Assembly (NCBI RefSeq): GCF_008831285.2
Contig: NC_045149.1
Span: 1,552,001-1,616,000 of the forward strand
Direction of reading: 5' to 3'
DNA: 64,000 nt
Origin: Nymphaea colorata
Lineage: Eukaryota > Streptophyta > Magnoliopsida > Nymphaeales > Nymphaeaceae
Both the position numbers and the translations under genes were made by a program. Below, in pieces: positions 1 to 11,713 of the stretch; within the stretch, counting starts at the first letter, position 1, and each line of letters begins with the position of its first letter. A model generated the notes under the pieces. That model saw only the letters and a list, made by a program, of their open reading frames with translations. It did not search any database and had not been told where the DNA came from.

Positions 1-1530
1 AGATTCTCGAAATGTTACATTCTTTGAGAATGAATTTTTTAAAAAGGGTGTAATAGAGAGAAATATTCAATTATATGAATTAGGCGACCCTGAACAAGTA
101 AATTATATTGTTCAACAAACTAAGACACAACATGAAATGTACCAGTCGCTCTTAGATAGTGGAAGTGAACCTTGTATAGAACAAGGCATAAGCATTGTCA
201 CAGTGCTTTGTCAAGGTATAATGAAGTGCATTCCGCAATCCAGATTTGACATAAAAGGAGAAGGTTTGATGGTAGCTCCTGATGACATTGACATTCTAAA
301 ATCTATTCAGGAAGTTCTCTCTAGCCCAGTAAAAGAAAACTGAAAAAATGCAAAGGAATAATAAATAAGTTCCATGAACACCAATAAAGTCCGGGAACCT
401 GTTGATCTTCCTCCAGAAAGAAAAGCTATTGAGAACAAATGGGTTCTGAATATAAAGAGAAATGCTAAAAGCTCCATTGAAAGATTTAAAGCTCACATAA
501 TTACAAAAGATATACATATAAAAATGGCATAGACTATGATGAAACTTTTTCTCCAATAGTCAAGTTGACTTCTATTCTCCTCATACTAGCTATTGTTTTA
601 TAGACAAATCTGGAATTACATCAGATGGATGTGAAGACAACATTATTTAATAGAGAATTAGCTAAAGAATTTACAATGGAACAACCCAAGTGGTATGTTG
701 CCAAAGGCTTTGAGTGTATAGTTTGTTAGCTCAAATGATCCATTTATGAGCTTAAACAATCATCTTGACAATGGTATTTGAAATTTTACGAGACCATCAT
801 TTTTTGTTTATATGAAACCACAAAACAATAACTTTGTGATTCTCTCAATATATATTGATGATATACTATTAGCTAGTAATAAAATGGAGTTATTGATATC
901 AATCAAGAACTAGTTGTCCATTTATTTTAGGCATTGAAATTAAAAGATATCACTCAAAAATACTTCTTGCTTTCTAATAGAAGTCATACATAAAGAAGGT
1001 CTTAAAGCAATTTAGTATGTAAAGCTGCAAACCAGTTAGTACTCTAATGAGGAAAAGGTGATGGTCTATCAATAAAATTGTGTCCACAAACATTAGATGA
1101 GAAAAATCAAATGTTAAAAGTATCGTATTCCAATGCGGTTGGCAGTCTAATGTACCTAACTATATGTACATAGACAAACATATGTCATGCAGTCGGTATA
1201 GTCAGTTGATGCCAATCAAATCTTAGGTATGCTCATTGAAAAGCAGTTAAGAGAATTATGTGGTACTTGAAAGACACTAAAAATTTTTCTATATGATATC
1301 ATGATTGAGATTTGTAGATAGAAGGCTATACAAATGCAGATTGATGAAGGAACCCCGTGAATGAAAATCCATATCAGGATATGTGTTTTTGTTTGACCAT
1401 AGTGAAATACCTTAGTATAGTATAAAACAAACATGTGTAGCCCTATCATGGAAAGAAGGTGTTTAGTTAAGGAGATTATTTAAGCATCTTGAGATTCTCT
1501 CAGATGCTAAATTTCAATGTTAAGTTGTGC
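1..1530 (+). pseudogene. Ty1/copia pol remnant (integrase end, RT, RNase H), cut by window edge
   Basis: Plus-strand remains of a copia polyprotein. Bases 1-340 read as the integrase-to-RT linker. From about 380 the frame gives the RT start (residues like ENKWVLNIKR), then DETFSPIVKL with a frame change near 530. The catalytic Tyr-x-Asp-Asp motif is present as YIDDILLASNK at about 847-885. RNase H is visible at 1140-1210 (GSLMYLTICTQTNICHAVG) and at 1430-1460 (ALSWKEG). Many stops and frameshifts break it, so it is not functional. It is the same family as the element at 50340-54700: the linker, RT, RNase H and 3' tail align between the two by eye. Gag, protease and most of integrase lie outside the window. 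Confidence 0.88.
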
Positions 1531-2634
1531 AATCAGGTAGATATTGTCTGCTCAAACAAACTAATTGCCTCTGGTGTTATGCAAAAAATGAACTGAGATG
1601 CTATAAACAAGACCTAGGGACACTTACCGGTAAGCAAGATGAATTTTGTATGTTGTTATATCAATGAATCTTAGACACAATACATTGGTATCATCTTGTA
1701 CATATTTATATGAAAACATCGCCTTGATTAGATCAAGGTGAAGTATTACACTAAATATCATAAGACCGACATGATCTTATAAGATAATGTATACCGGATT
1801 ACCAGATCCGATGGCTCAGATTATCTTAGTTGTACTGAGAGTGATATCTTTGAGAACTCAAGTCGACTCTATGAGAGAGGTTGGACTTTCGATGATTTAT
1901 ATGGAAAATTTAATTATTCAATGCATCCATAAATTTCACAATAGTGAGACAACGTTTGCCATAGTGTATGAGACATACCACATATGTTAGCATTGTTCAA
2001 CAAAGTCGACTATATGTGTGAAATGAAGGATGATCCTTGCTCCATGTGTGAGTCCCATGGATACTGGATTCAATATTCATATATGTATCTACTTTTTTGC
2101 TCTTGTAGACTTTGACTGCATTTTGCAACAATAAATTAGTGATGCTTCTTTAGTGTGCTATTGGAAGATTATGAATGATTCAGCCTATGGGGGAATATTT
2201 TGGAAAGCAGTTAGTTCTAATTTAACAAATACATGTAGGAGAGAATATCATTTTTCACTTCACAAATGCTTATTATTTACTTTTGGCAACAATTGAATCG
2301 CTCAAAAGGGCAGGCTTGATTCGATAGTAAATAAATAAACGTATAAGAGGCCTCAGTCTAACATGTTCAACATTATCATATGTAGAGGGATTGAATATTT
2401 TGAGACTTGTGAAAGTGAAATTTGATCTAAGGCATAGCGAGCTATGTGTATTGCTAAATGACATCAATTATTTTATTTTATGTTGAGCCATTGTGTTAGA
2501 CTAACTGGTATATAGTTGGTTATTTATATCCATGCTCGTGGGTTGCATAACCCTATCATCAATATGTTATTGAATGATAAGTATTACTTTAGGAATATAA
2601 TAAATAGTCTACTCATCATGTGCGAGTGAGAGAA
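1531..2634 (+). repeat. 3' non-coding tail of the copia element
   Basis: No reading frame of note. The stretch aligns by eye with 53451-54452, which lies at the same place in the second copy (for example the shared words around 1790-1900 and 53610-53710, and around 2260 and 54070). It is therefore element sequence between the RNase H end and the LTR. It ends in a purine-rich tract, gagtgagagaa, that suits a polypurine tract immediately before a TG-starting LTR. Confidence 0.6.
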
Positions 2635-2990
2635 TGTTGGATTTTAGATCTAAATCCACCCATGATAGGTTGGATCCAAACCAATATTATAATTCATGGG
2701 GAGTTACATAAACATCTATATATGTCGACCACTAAAGTGGTGGTTAACGAAAGAGATAATAAAAAGAGGATGGACAAAAACAAATGAGAGAAACAAAAAA
2801 AAAGAGAAGATTGAAGGTGAATCCTTGATGCAGTAAGGGTTGTGGACAAAGAAGATTTTGAGAAGGCGGTGAAAACCTAGTCCCTGTCGAGCACTAGAGT
2901 TTGGCGACAATTTAATCTTCATAACCTGCAATAGAAAACTAAGGTACGCATACATTTCCATTTTAGATTTTCTTCTATCAAGTATAATTT
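2635..2990 (+). repeat. LTR-like end of the copia element
   Basis: Starts TGTTGGATTT right after a purine-rich tract, as copia 3' LTRs do. It contains a TATA-like word near 2720 and the palindrome around 2730-2747 (ccactaaagtggtgg). The part from about 2720 to 2940 resembles 59995-60200, and the first 60 bases resemble 54453-54510. The right boundary is uncertain: no terminal CA or target duplication could be fixed. Confidence 0.5.
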
Positions 2991-5900
2991 AAAGAAGATG
3001 TGCAACTTGCATTAGATTTGAAAATATTTCTCAACTTGGCAGAAATTTAGAAAAGAACATCGCAATTACAGATTTTTATATTTTTCACACTTCCAAACTT
3101 TATTTCATTGTTTAGTGCCTCTACCTCATACTTTCGTGAAACATTTGTAAAGTAAGGAAATCACGGTCGACAAAATGCACTAAAAGCTCACTTCACTTCA
3201 TTTCATTCACTTAGATGAAAGACTTCACTTAAGAAATGCTTTCTGGATACTCTAAACACTCTGTATTTACGATTAAGTTAGCATGACATTTGTATTAAAA
3301 CAAGATCTCACTTTAATTTGTCAATTAAAACTTAACTCGCACTTCAACTCAGCTAAAAATTGTTGTTTAGAACAAAAATGAATTGAAAGTGATTCTAAAA
3401 CTTTATTAAAATAGCAGGACTCACAATGGCATTTTCATAGCAAATATATTTTGCATCGTTCACAGCTTCTATATATATATATATATATGAGAGAAGAGAG
3501 TGAATGATTAAATGGTGACTTTGGCTATTCAGAGTCACACAGCTCACTCATGAGGGCAGTCTAATCCATATATAATGCTTTCAAAAAAATAATGAGAAAA
3601 TAGTGTAAACTAATATTAAATAAGAAAAATATACATTTCTCTTTTTTTTCTTGTTTTCTCTCAACTGAAAGAGAGAAAGAAAGTCCGTGTAGTTTGGAAA
3701 CATCCAACGCTCGAATATAAGTTTGACCCTTTTTCGTGCCTCCTTTGGTTGACGTATGTTTTTGTCAATTTGAGCAGTCAGAAAAATAGCAAAAATATTT
3801 GCTGTCAATAAATTAAGCCTATTTTTCCAGCAAATTCCGCTTTTCCTTCTAATTGCAATTGCATTTGGATATCAAAATCAGTCACACTAAAATTTTTCAT
3901 CACAAAAAGACCGGGGACCTAAAACCCGGGGTTCCGGTAAGTAGCTGTTGCTTACCTACCCTTTTTTCATTTGAGTGGAAGGAATTGAAAGAGCAACGAC
4001 GTGGAAACAATTTGAACCAAGTGTTCTCCCTCGGAACCTGCACATACACCAGTAGTTTCAAATCGGCCACGTCCTTGCTCTGTTCTTAATTAGTCTTCCT
4101 TTTTCTCTTCATGTTTCAGATAAATCTGGAAGGCATAGCACAACATTTTGTTATTTTCTTTGATGACTTCAGCATATTGTTTTTGCCTATAAGTCCTGAC
4201 CTACACCAACTGATACTTCTGAACCTGCATTGCAGGACTACGGCACGTTCTTCATGGACCCACCACCCCACATCCTTGGTGGGCCATATCAATTAGTCGA
4301 AACTAACCAATTTTAAAACTGTAAAAAGAAAAAAACTAGTATAAAACTGTAAATTGCTCTCGTTTCCTTTTTTCCCGTCTTTATTGCCGAGGGATTTGGA
4401 TTTTTTTTTTTTTTTTTTTGAAACTTAGAAGGCAGTAAAAGATAAGACCGGGTCCAATTTTTTCTTTGCCTCAGACATGCGGCTGATTTTTCATGAAAAG
4501 GTTTTCACTGATCAGGCACTTACCTTTGACCCTAATAAAAAAAAAGGTGTTGCAGTTGAGATATAACCTTCAAATTAATTTTCTAACAACTTTCAACTGC
4601 AAATGTTTTGTTAAATCATATCATTTTGAGGTGGCACATGGAATTTTTATGTGCGTTTCAATGTTGTCCTTATTGTTCTTGCTGGCGATATTAAAATGGG
4701 GGGATACTCTATTTCTTTTTAGTATTTATTTAGGAGAAGTTGCTTTATACCTAAAAGCCCAAAGTCGGATCCTTATACTTTTATACTTTTTAAGGATGTG
4801 TGGCTTCTGATGTTTGGCTTCTTATGAGCCTCAAGGTCATACCTTTATGTCATCAAGGCTATGGCTTGCTTTGAGGTTTAAGCGGACTTATATTATTCAA
4901 TTCTAGTGTCGCACTCATTTACAACTCAAGAAGCAACACACTAGAGCGTGACAGCAATCACAGAATCTTTGCTGTTCGGTTGCGCTATGCCTCTTGAGGT
5001 CAATGAGATACTCTATTTGAGAGCTACCAGCAAAAAAGACACCTGCATCAATGGAACAAAGATGTACATGTATGCAGCTTTTTTCTGAAATTGTAAACAA
5101 AAGTTGAGGTCGCAAATGAGAATTTCTTGTTTTTTTTTTCCTCAGATAAGGTTCAATATAGAGCTACTGTCTGGCAATATAATTAAGGATGACACATATT
5201 TGCCAACTATACACTTGGTAATTTGATTGGGGAAATTGAAAAAAATAATAATATGAATTAGTAACAGCAGCAATATTTGCTTATTGTTGGTGCTGAGTGC
5301 TGACGCTGCTATCTTGTCGCAAAGTTGCTATCTAATAATGACATATATTATTGGAGTAGGTAACGCTATCATCGCTGTTGCTGTTATTGTGGACATTATA
5401 TGATAGACATCGTTGCTTCTCCTACATTCCACTACAACTAGTGGCTCTCTCTCTCAAGGTGCACTGGATTTAAACTCGTTCTCATCAATGAAGCGTATCA
5501 TTTAATTGTCATTTCTGCTATTATTGTGTTGTTCTTTTTACTTCTGTCACTACAACAAAATAAAAAAGCTAGAGAACGAATGGGAGATTGCTTTATAGAA
5601 AGGAAGAAAGGACGTTTTGCAAGAGTAAATTATATACCCACAATTAGTTGCTTGTATTGAAGTGAGGGAAAATAGTACTTTTTTTCTAGAGAAACAATAT
5701 GCAGAAAAAAGACTTTTCTATATCTGAAAGCCAGTACCTCATTGAATTAAATAAATTAAGACCAAGTTACTCATGTGAATAAAGTTGTCATGTATCGACT
5801 TATACAGAGAGGGTAAGGGAGGGAGGGAGAGAGAGTGCCAACTTACTCTTACTCTTAGAACTCTGACGCCCACGGATACCTGCCCATTAACCCCACCAGC

Positions 5901-7485
5901 TACCCTAAGCCTTTGGGGCTAAAGAGAGAGAAAAAGAGAAAGGGAGAGTGAAGGAAGTATGCTAAGTAGAGCAATACCAGGATGTAAAGGTTAGGGATTC
6001 TCAGTTCCCTCATCACCTCAGTCTCATGGTCTTCCGTTGTCCCCCAAATACATAGCTAAGAAAGTGTTTCCTTGCATTCCTTTTTTCATTTTTATCACCT
6101 CACTTTTTCATTTTTCTTTTCATACCCAAAGGGCATTTTCATCATTGTCTACCCCATATTAGAAACTGAACATATGACTTCCTTTGCTAATTGAAAGTAG
6201 TTCATAAAAAAATGCATTTGTTGGATATGTGTTATTTAAGAAAAAGTAATATATATTATTGTAAGTATTTAAAAGAAAAAGTGTACTGACTATATGGATA
6301 TTCTTTACAATAAAAATATTTGTTGATGGATATTCTTTACAATAAAAATATTTGTTGATGGTATTTAAAGAAGGGAACATATATTCGAAGAATCTAGTTT
6401 CTAATAGAATGTTTACATGTTAAAGATCATTTTTTCAATATGAATACTAGTTGGAATTTTTAGAAAGAAAAAAAAAAAGTCCACCCGTTAGTCATACTGA
6501 TATACAAAAAATGCACGCTTGTTAAGAATACTTTAAAAAATGCATGATTAATAAGTGCTTTTTTAAAATGTATGTCTGTTATGTTTTTTTTTTACGTAAA
6601 TTCTTTTTAGGTATGTTTTCTTGAATATGCCTGGCTGTTGAAGATACATAATAGCAAAGTATGCACGTTTGGTAAGATTTTTTAAGGTATAGGAATGGAT
6701 GAGTATTTTTTTAATATGCGTGTACTGTAGATATTTTTATTTTTGCTAGTTACTATGCGTTAAGATATTTTCTTTTTGAAAGTAGTAGATATAATTTCAT
6801 GTGCATATGTTTAATCTTGGGTTGTATTTTCTGCAATACTCTTATTCAATAGTAAAAATTATATAATAACAAATATATCAAAATTTTAGGGCGTGGTCAA
6901 CCATGTTGGTGTAACTGAAAGACATATAAATCTAGAATAAACTTTTCTATAATGTGGATGAGATACACTAGTATTCTAGTTAATATTGATAGGATTTTCA
7001 TTTTAAAGAAGGAAGTGAATGTATGAGAATTTATGTAAAACCATCTTACTTTTTCGTATTTGTAACATGAACAAGATGAAACCATATTTTGCACACATGG
7101 TGGTCATTACGAGCTTCTAGTAATATCATATATAAATACAAATGGACTTTTAAGATGTGTATAAACTTTAGAACATAGTTATGCTGATGTATTATTATTT
7201 TTTGATACATATTGGTTTATAATAATTTTTTTCTGTTATAGGTATGTGATACTGGAGTATTGAGGGAAAACCAACCGTATGCCAAACAATCCACGCCTAG
7301 TTTTGGCTGGAAAAGGTCACCTATTTAGACTCATTGCCTGTAAAGGAGGAGTCACGAGGCCGGCCCTGACAAGCTGTTGGCCATGTAAGAGCGGCCTTCG
7401 CCTAGAAATCGGAAGAACTTCGAGCTTGCTTTTCCATGCATGCTGTTATCGGTGCTTTCTATAGGGTTATAATTATATTCCTTCC
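2991..7485. other. Intergenic, no gene recognised
   Basis: About 4.5 kb of AT-rich sequence with no frame that I recognise. It holds a short (TA)n at 3472-3488, a poly-T run at 4391-4419, GA-rich patches near 5820-5950, a perfect 32-bp tandem duplication at 6296-6359, and loosely repeated AT-rich words (atgcacg/atgcatg spaced about 30 bp) at 6500-6760. At 5547 the sequence CACTACAACAAAAT looks like a CACTA-type terminus, but no partner was seen. Confidence 0.5.
6296..6359. repeat. 32-bp perfect tandem duplication
   Basis: Two adjacent identical 32-base units, each beginning ggatattctttacaat, at 6296-6327 and 6328-6359. The identity implies a recent slippage or duplication event in non-coding DNA. 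Confidence 0.9.
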
Positions 7486-7602
7486 CCTTTGACAAATATG
7501 TTGGAGGAGGAAGGATCTTTCACCTTAACCAAAGCATCTAGTTAGGCTTTTCAGAAGCTCAAGGAAGCCATGGTTAGTGCACCTATCATGGTACTTCCAG
7601 AC
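7486..7602 (+). pseudogene. Ty3/gypsy RT/RNase H junction scrap
   Basis: Frame from CCT at 7486 reads PLTNMLEEEGSFTLT, then a stop, then AFQKLKEAMVSAPIMVLPD. This is the classic end of a Ty3/gypsy reverse transcriptase (PLTxLL...F.WT...AF..LK..M...PVL.LPDF). One in-frame stop (TAG near 7542) replaces a codon before AFQKL. The frame ends abruptly at 7602, where a hAT-like MITE begins. Only about 39 codons survive and no other gypsy domain was recognised nearby. Confidence 0.75.
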
Positions 7603-8422
7603 AGGGGTGGAGACACATGTGAGCACGTGTGGGCAATTGCCCACACAGTGCAATAAAGTTCCCTTGTTTACTTATTTGTTGACCCCTAATTCTGCGTATT
7701 TATATATAAAATGCCACTCAAATATATGGTGGGTATCCCTCATTTAAAAATGTCTGGTTCCGCAGTGCTTCCATGTTTCTGTTTCTGTAACGCCCTTCGA
7801 AATCAAGACCAATGCATCCTAAAACGGGGTTAGGGCGATATTCCTAAAGCAAGAGGGTCATCCGATAAAGCTTTAATTTCATAAGAAGAACTCTCATCGG
7901 CGAGCCAAATTTCTTTCAATCTACGAGGAGTTGTTGATATCGTGCTCACCATTGAAAAATGAAGAGCATATATATCTCTTAGGGAAAAGGACCGTAATAC
8001 GGTAGTTGTGGATAAGCTAAGCAAAATGTTCCATTTTGTAAAACTAACCATATATCGTTGAAATAGTAAAACAGCCTTTTTCAAGATCATGTTGGAAAAT
8101 TGTAGCGAATGCCGTATCTGCTGTACGTGACAGAGACACCATTTCCTAATAAAATATTGAAAAAAAATATATTAAATCTGCTAGAATCAAAACTGATTTT
8201 AATACCTTGCACCACCCATAAACCGATAGGTAAACCCAAGAAGTAAAAAAGAACTCATGAAACTTGCCTAGGGGGTGGAACTGGCAACTTTTCATTTCAG
8301 TGGTGAAATTATACTTTTAAAATTTTAACAAGAGTCAAAATGTAATTTTTTGAATTTTTGTTTATACATTAAACTAAAATTTTTAAAAGTTACAAGTGGC
8401 ATGGCGCCCCTGCCTCTGCCTG
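7602..8422. mobile_element. hAT-like non-autonomous element (MITE) inside gypsy scrap
   Basis: Left end begins CAGGGGTGGAGACAC and the right end reads gcgcccctgcctctgcctg, giving short imperfect inverted termini of the CAGGGGYGGAG type common in plant hAT MITEs. The right-hand 150 bases (about 8268-8422: a gggggtgg word, then AT-rich tract with attttaacaagagtcaaaat) also match the usual layout of such elements. No 8-bp target duplication is visible, so the insertion is old or the ends are slightly misplaced. No transposase is encoded. Confidence 0.45.
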
Positions 8423-10140
8423 CATTGCATTGCCAATGCAAAACCTACCACTTGGATGAAGTATTTGTTGTAAATGGATTGAATAAGCTCATAACTGAGG
8501 CAACCATTATGAGATTAAGATGATTTCCTTCAAGTCAATGTATGATTTGCGCATGAGCCATGCGGAGTTTCATACTGCCCAAAAAAAGGTTGAAACCCCT
8601 ATTCAATTCCTTATCACACAGGGTATAGAGCCTGCTTTCGGCACCTCGAGATGCCACCCTCGTCATGTTTTCGCTTGCACATCAATGGCCCACTTTTAGA
8701 GCATGAAAGGTTGATGTTCACGAGAATTCAAAACAAAAATTGGTCTCCGCCTCAACCTTGTGCCAACCCCCTTAGAAATCTAGGCAATGTATGATTGCCC
8801 ACCTCATTTCATATTTGCCTTTAAACATAGATCAATGGACGAGGTAGATGTAGAAAGATATGTGATGGAATGAGATGAAGTCATTCACACCATAAGGAGG
8901 AGAAATCCAGTTCAAGCCGGAAACAGACTGAGACGGGTTTCCACAACAACCCTGCTCGAGGCACGCTTCCACTTTGATTAAAAGTAACTTATCTACAAAT
9001 CAATATCGGCAGCAAAAATGGGCACCCAATGTCGGCCTGAAAAACCACAAGGGAAACAAAAAGCTAAAAATAAAAAACCAACAAGCAATCGCAAAATACG
9101 AAGGAGCTTATGCTTCACATATAGCGTTGGGTTGCCCTTGAAGATTTCGATTTGATGTTTGAAATTATTAATAATATTGCTGAACAAGTACCCCGGTGGA
9201 GCCGGATCTTCGATTCGACTGACGAGACGAATGGTTTATGATAAAGAGGAAGAGACTTTTGCTTTAGGAGGTTGGGTATGACCTAAGTAGTTGTGTAGGA
9301 TTTAAAGGACCTTATTTTTTGCTGACGCATTCGAAATTAATGCGAAGGCATTACGAGTCATTCCAAGTGTCCAGTGGGTGGAATTCGTTTTACACCGAGG
9401 GATTCTTTTTAAGGCTAAAATTTGTTTGGCTTGTCCAATCTTTGTATTTCATTTATGTTTTTCTTATTGATATTTAAGCATAAATCTATATCCTAATTGA
9501 ACCATTACAGGGGAGGGGATAGAGGTACCCAAAAAGGTTGAAGAGTCAAGGTTAGCATTAACAAGAATAGTTGGGAGTTTTGAAAGATTAAGTTTAAGTT
9601 ATCTTGGAGTTACTTCAACGAAGTAGAAACTTTTTTATTTTTTTAAGATCGTCCTTGGTAAGTGGGAAGTCTTAACTTTTTTTTTTATTATGTCAACTCT
9701 TTTTATAATAAAAATAAAAAATCACGACACCTGATAGTAAAACAGCTTTAAACCGTGAACCGTATCTGCCATTTTCTTAATCCAGACATTCGTGATCAAT
9801 AACATTGAAAAGACAACCGACTTACATTGAGTCGTCGGACTCGGGCGGATCTACGTAACCACCGATGCCCGAGTTACGCATGTACCAGTTAAACGAGATC
9901 CAATCAGAAGGCATCACTATTCAAAATCCGTGGGCACCAACTGGCTGCTACGCAAGTCATAGGGTTCAAATTGTCAATGTATTTTTGTCAAAGGGGGCCA
10001 GCCCACTGGTACGAAGCCAAAACGAAGGAGAATGGAAAACGAATAAGAGGAGCCGAAACTCATAGAGAAGGGGACTGCTGTCCAGGTTCTCTTCATGTTG
10101 CTTCTCCAAGTACGCACGCGTACACATGAAACCATATATT
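8423..10140. other. Intergenic/upstream region of the receptor gene
   Basis: No coding sequence recognised. The frame around 9865-10065 is short and unlike any family I know. The last few hundred bases are the likely promoter of the ethylene receptor gene. A near-palindromic word gtacgcacgcgtac at 10110-10123 contains ACGCGT, a CGCG-box-like core, about 20 bases before the TATA-like box. Confidence 0.4.
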
Positions 10141-10141
10141 G

Positions 10142-10150
10142 TATAAATTA
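10142..10150 (+). promoter_or_regulatory. Putative TATA box of the ethylene receptor gene
   Basis: TATAAATTA at 10142-10150 is the best TATA-like word upstream of the receptor. A start site about 25-35 bases downstream would give a 5'UTR exon of roughly 350 nt ending at the strong donor at 10529/10530. Transcript start is inferred, not seen. Confidence 0.4.
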
Positions 10151-10174
10151 ATAGATAAATCTACTGAAAGGCGG

Positions 10175-10529
10175 CACAGTCCCATTCCGTCATTAGTTTC
10201 TTTGTTATTCCAACAAACCCAGTTTTTTCTGACCGTTTTCTCTCTGCCGACCAAGAGGGGGGGGGGAGAGTGAGAGGGTGGTTTTTTAATTCCTTCCTCA
10301 TTTGCTTTTGCTGCGGCGGAAGATTGCCCGGTCTTGTCTGGAGCCAACAATAACTATAGACGGGACTCTGTTGGTGGCTTCAGATATTTAGAGCTTCCTT
10401 CTTTCCTTTTCCTTGTCTGTTGTGTGGAATCGTCTTGTGAAAGTGAATGGGCTGTTGCATCATTCAGTCGGGTGTTTCTTTTGGGGCGTTCGACGCTTCC
10501 GATTTCCAATCTGGGAAGTGGTATTCCAG
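10175..10529 (+). other. 5'UTR exon of the ethylene receptor gene (predicted)
   Basis: Predicted non-coding first exon. The 3' boundary is a good donor, CAG|GTGAGT, with the intron beginning at 10530. The 5' boundary is a guess from the TATA-like word. The frame open across 10334-10540 begins with TTG rather than ATG, so I do not call it a gene. Confidence 0.45.
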
Positions 10530-10635
10530 GTGAGTGGTGATACGTCCCTGCTGAAATGATTTTCATGGTTTCTTTTTCTGAGAGCAACCGTATCCTTCTG
10601 CCGCTTTGACTTGCGTTTCTTTTATAGTGATCGTT

Positions 10636-10692
<57 letters not shown>

Positions 10693-11629
10693 TTTATGGA
10701 TGAGGAAGTGAAAGTTTGAACTTTTTTTTTTTTCATGTATGTGGAAGTCTGTTTTTGTTGGGGAGTCTCTATATCTGTTCTTCGGATTTTCGATTGCCAC
10801 TAGGTGTAATCTTTTTGGCTTTTGCCGTTTTTTCTCTGAAGTTCAGAGCTTAAGATCGGTGTACCCAATACGTGGTTGCCACTGTCTACACGGTTTGGAT
10901 TGATTGATCAAGAGGATTCTATTTGGGTTCTCAGTCGAATGAATTCTGAAGTTTGTCTGGATCCGAATGCTCATTTGTGGAGCCTCTGTTTCAGCTCAAA
11001 TGGAGTTGCACGCTTATTTCTTCCGTTCCCCAGAAAAGAATTACGTTTAGGTTCATAGCTATTTTAGAATATATTGTGACCTTTGACACGGTGCCGGTTT
11101 TGTGTTTCTTATTCTGGTTAGTTAATTTGTTGTCATGATTAATTGGCCTCGTTTGATCTATTTTGGCTTTCTTCGTCTAGATATGGTACTACAAATTGAA
11201 GACGTGGAAAAAATGATTGAGTGCTCATGCAAATTATATGGATGCTTTCCAACTGTATTTGTCTCTGATCTTTCTGCCCCGCGATTTTAGGCTTTTGACG
11301 ACCTCAAACGAACCTAATGCTTCTCTCTCTGGTCGTCCTTGATTTGAGAGAGTAAGCAGTGTTCTACTATCCATCTTGTGTTAGACTAACTTAGAAATTT
11401 AACCTTTTATTGCTTTCAATATTTTACTGTAACCACTGACACTAATCCTGGCGATAGCGCCCTGCTCTTTCCTAGTGAAGAACTAATAATAATAAAACAA
11501 GATGTAAGTTAGGCGTCATGCTTTACTAATTTGAGATTATTTGTTTCAGATATTTCTCTTTCGTTGTTTCAATCTTGTTTGTAATGAAGGGCATGATACA
11601 ATTGGTTTTTCGTGTTTGTCATTTCACAG
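10530..11629 (+). other. 5'UTR intron of the ethylene receptor gene (predicted)
   Basis: Runs from GTGAGT at 10530 to TTTCACAG at 11622-11629, about 1.1 kb. It carries a (CT)25 microsatellite close to its 5' end. Long leader introns are common in plant genes. An alternative acceptor, attcag at 11640-11645, lies 16 bases downstream. RNA evidence would decide. Confidence 0.5.
10639..10689 (+). repeat. (CT)25 microsatellite in the leader intron
   Basis: Uninterrupted CT dinucleotide run of 51 bases about 110 bases inside the predicted 5'UTR intron. CT/GA tracts near plant transcription starts can bind GAGA-type (BBR/BPC) factors; that role here is inference. Confidence 0.95.
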
Positions 11630-11659
11630 GCTTTTGGATATTCAGGTCCCAACATTCTA

Positions 11660-11713
11660 ATGGAAAGGGAAGATCTATATGTGCATTTTGTTCCTCCCGG
11701 ATTGTCCCATTAA
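11660..11713 (+). other. Short upstream ORF overlapping the first receptor ATG
   Basis: An ATG at 11660 opens a 17-codon frame ending at TAA 11711-11713. It is in a different frame from the receptor and overlaps its first ATG (11679). It stops five bases before the second in-frame ATG at 11718. Context at 11660 is weak at -3 (C) but has G at +4. The arrangement could reduce initiation at 11679; whether it is translated is unknown. Confidence 0.5.

Noticed and set aside
5547-5566. CACTACAACAAAAT, a possible CACTA terminus
   Set aside because: No matching inverted end, subterminal repeats or target duplication could be found nearby.
10334-10540. 68-codon open frame in the receptor's predicted first exon
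   Set aside because: It begins with TTG, not ATG, and runs into the predicted intron; best read as 5'UTR.
10354-10800. Minus-strand frame of 148 codons over the receptor leader and CT repeat
   Set aside because: Much of it is Arg-Glu repeat created by the microsatellite; it is antisense to the predicted UTR and has no family resemblance.
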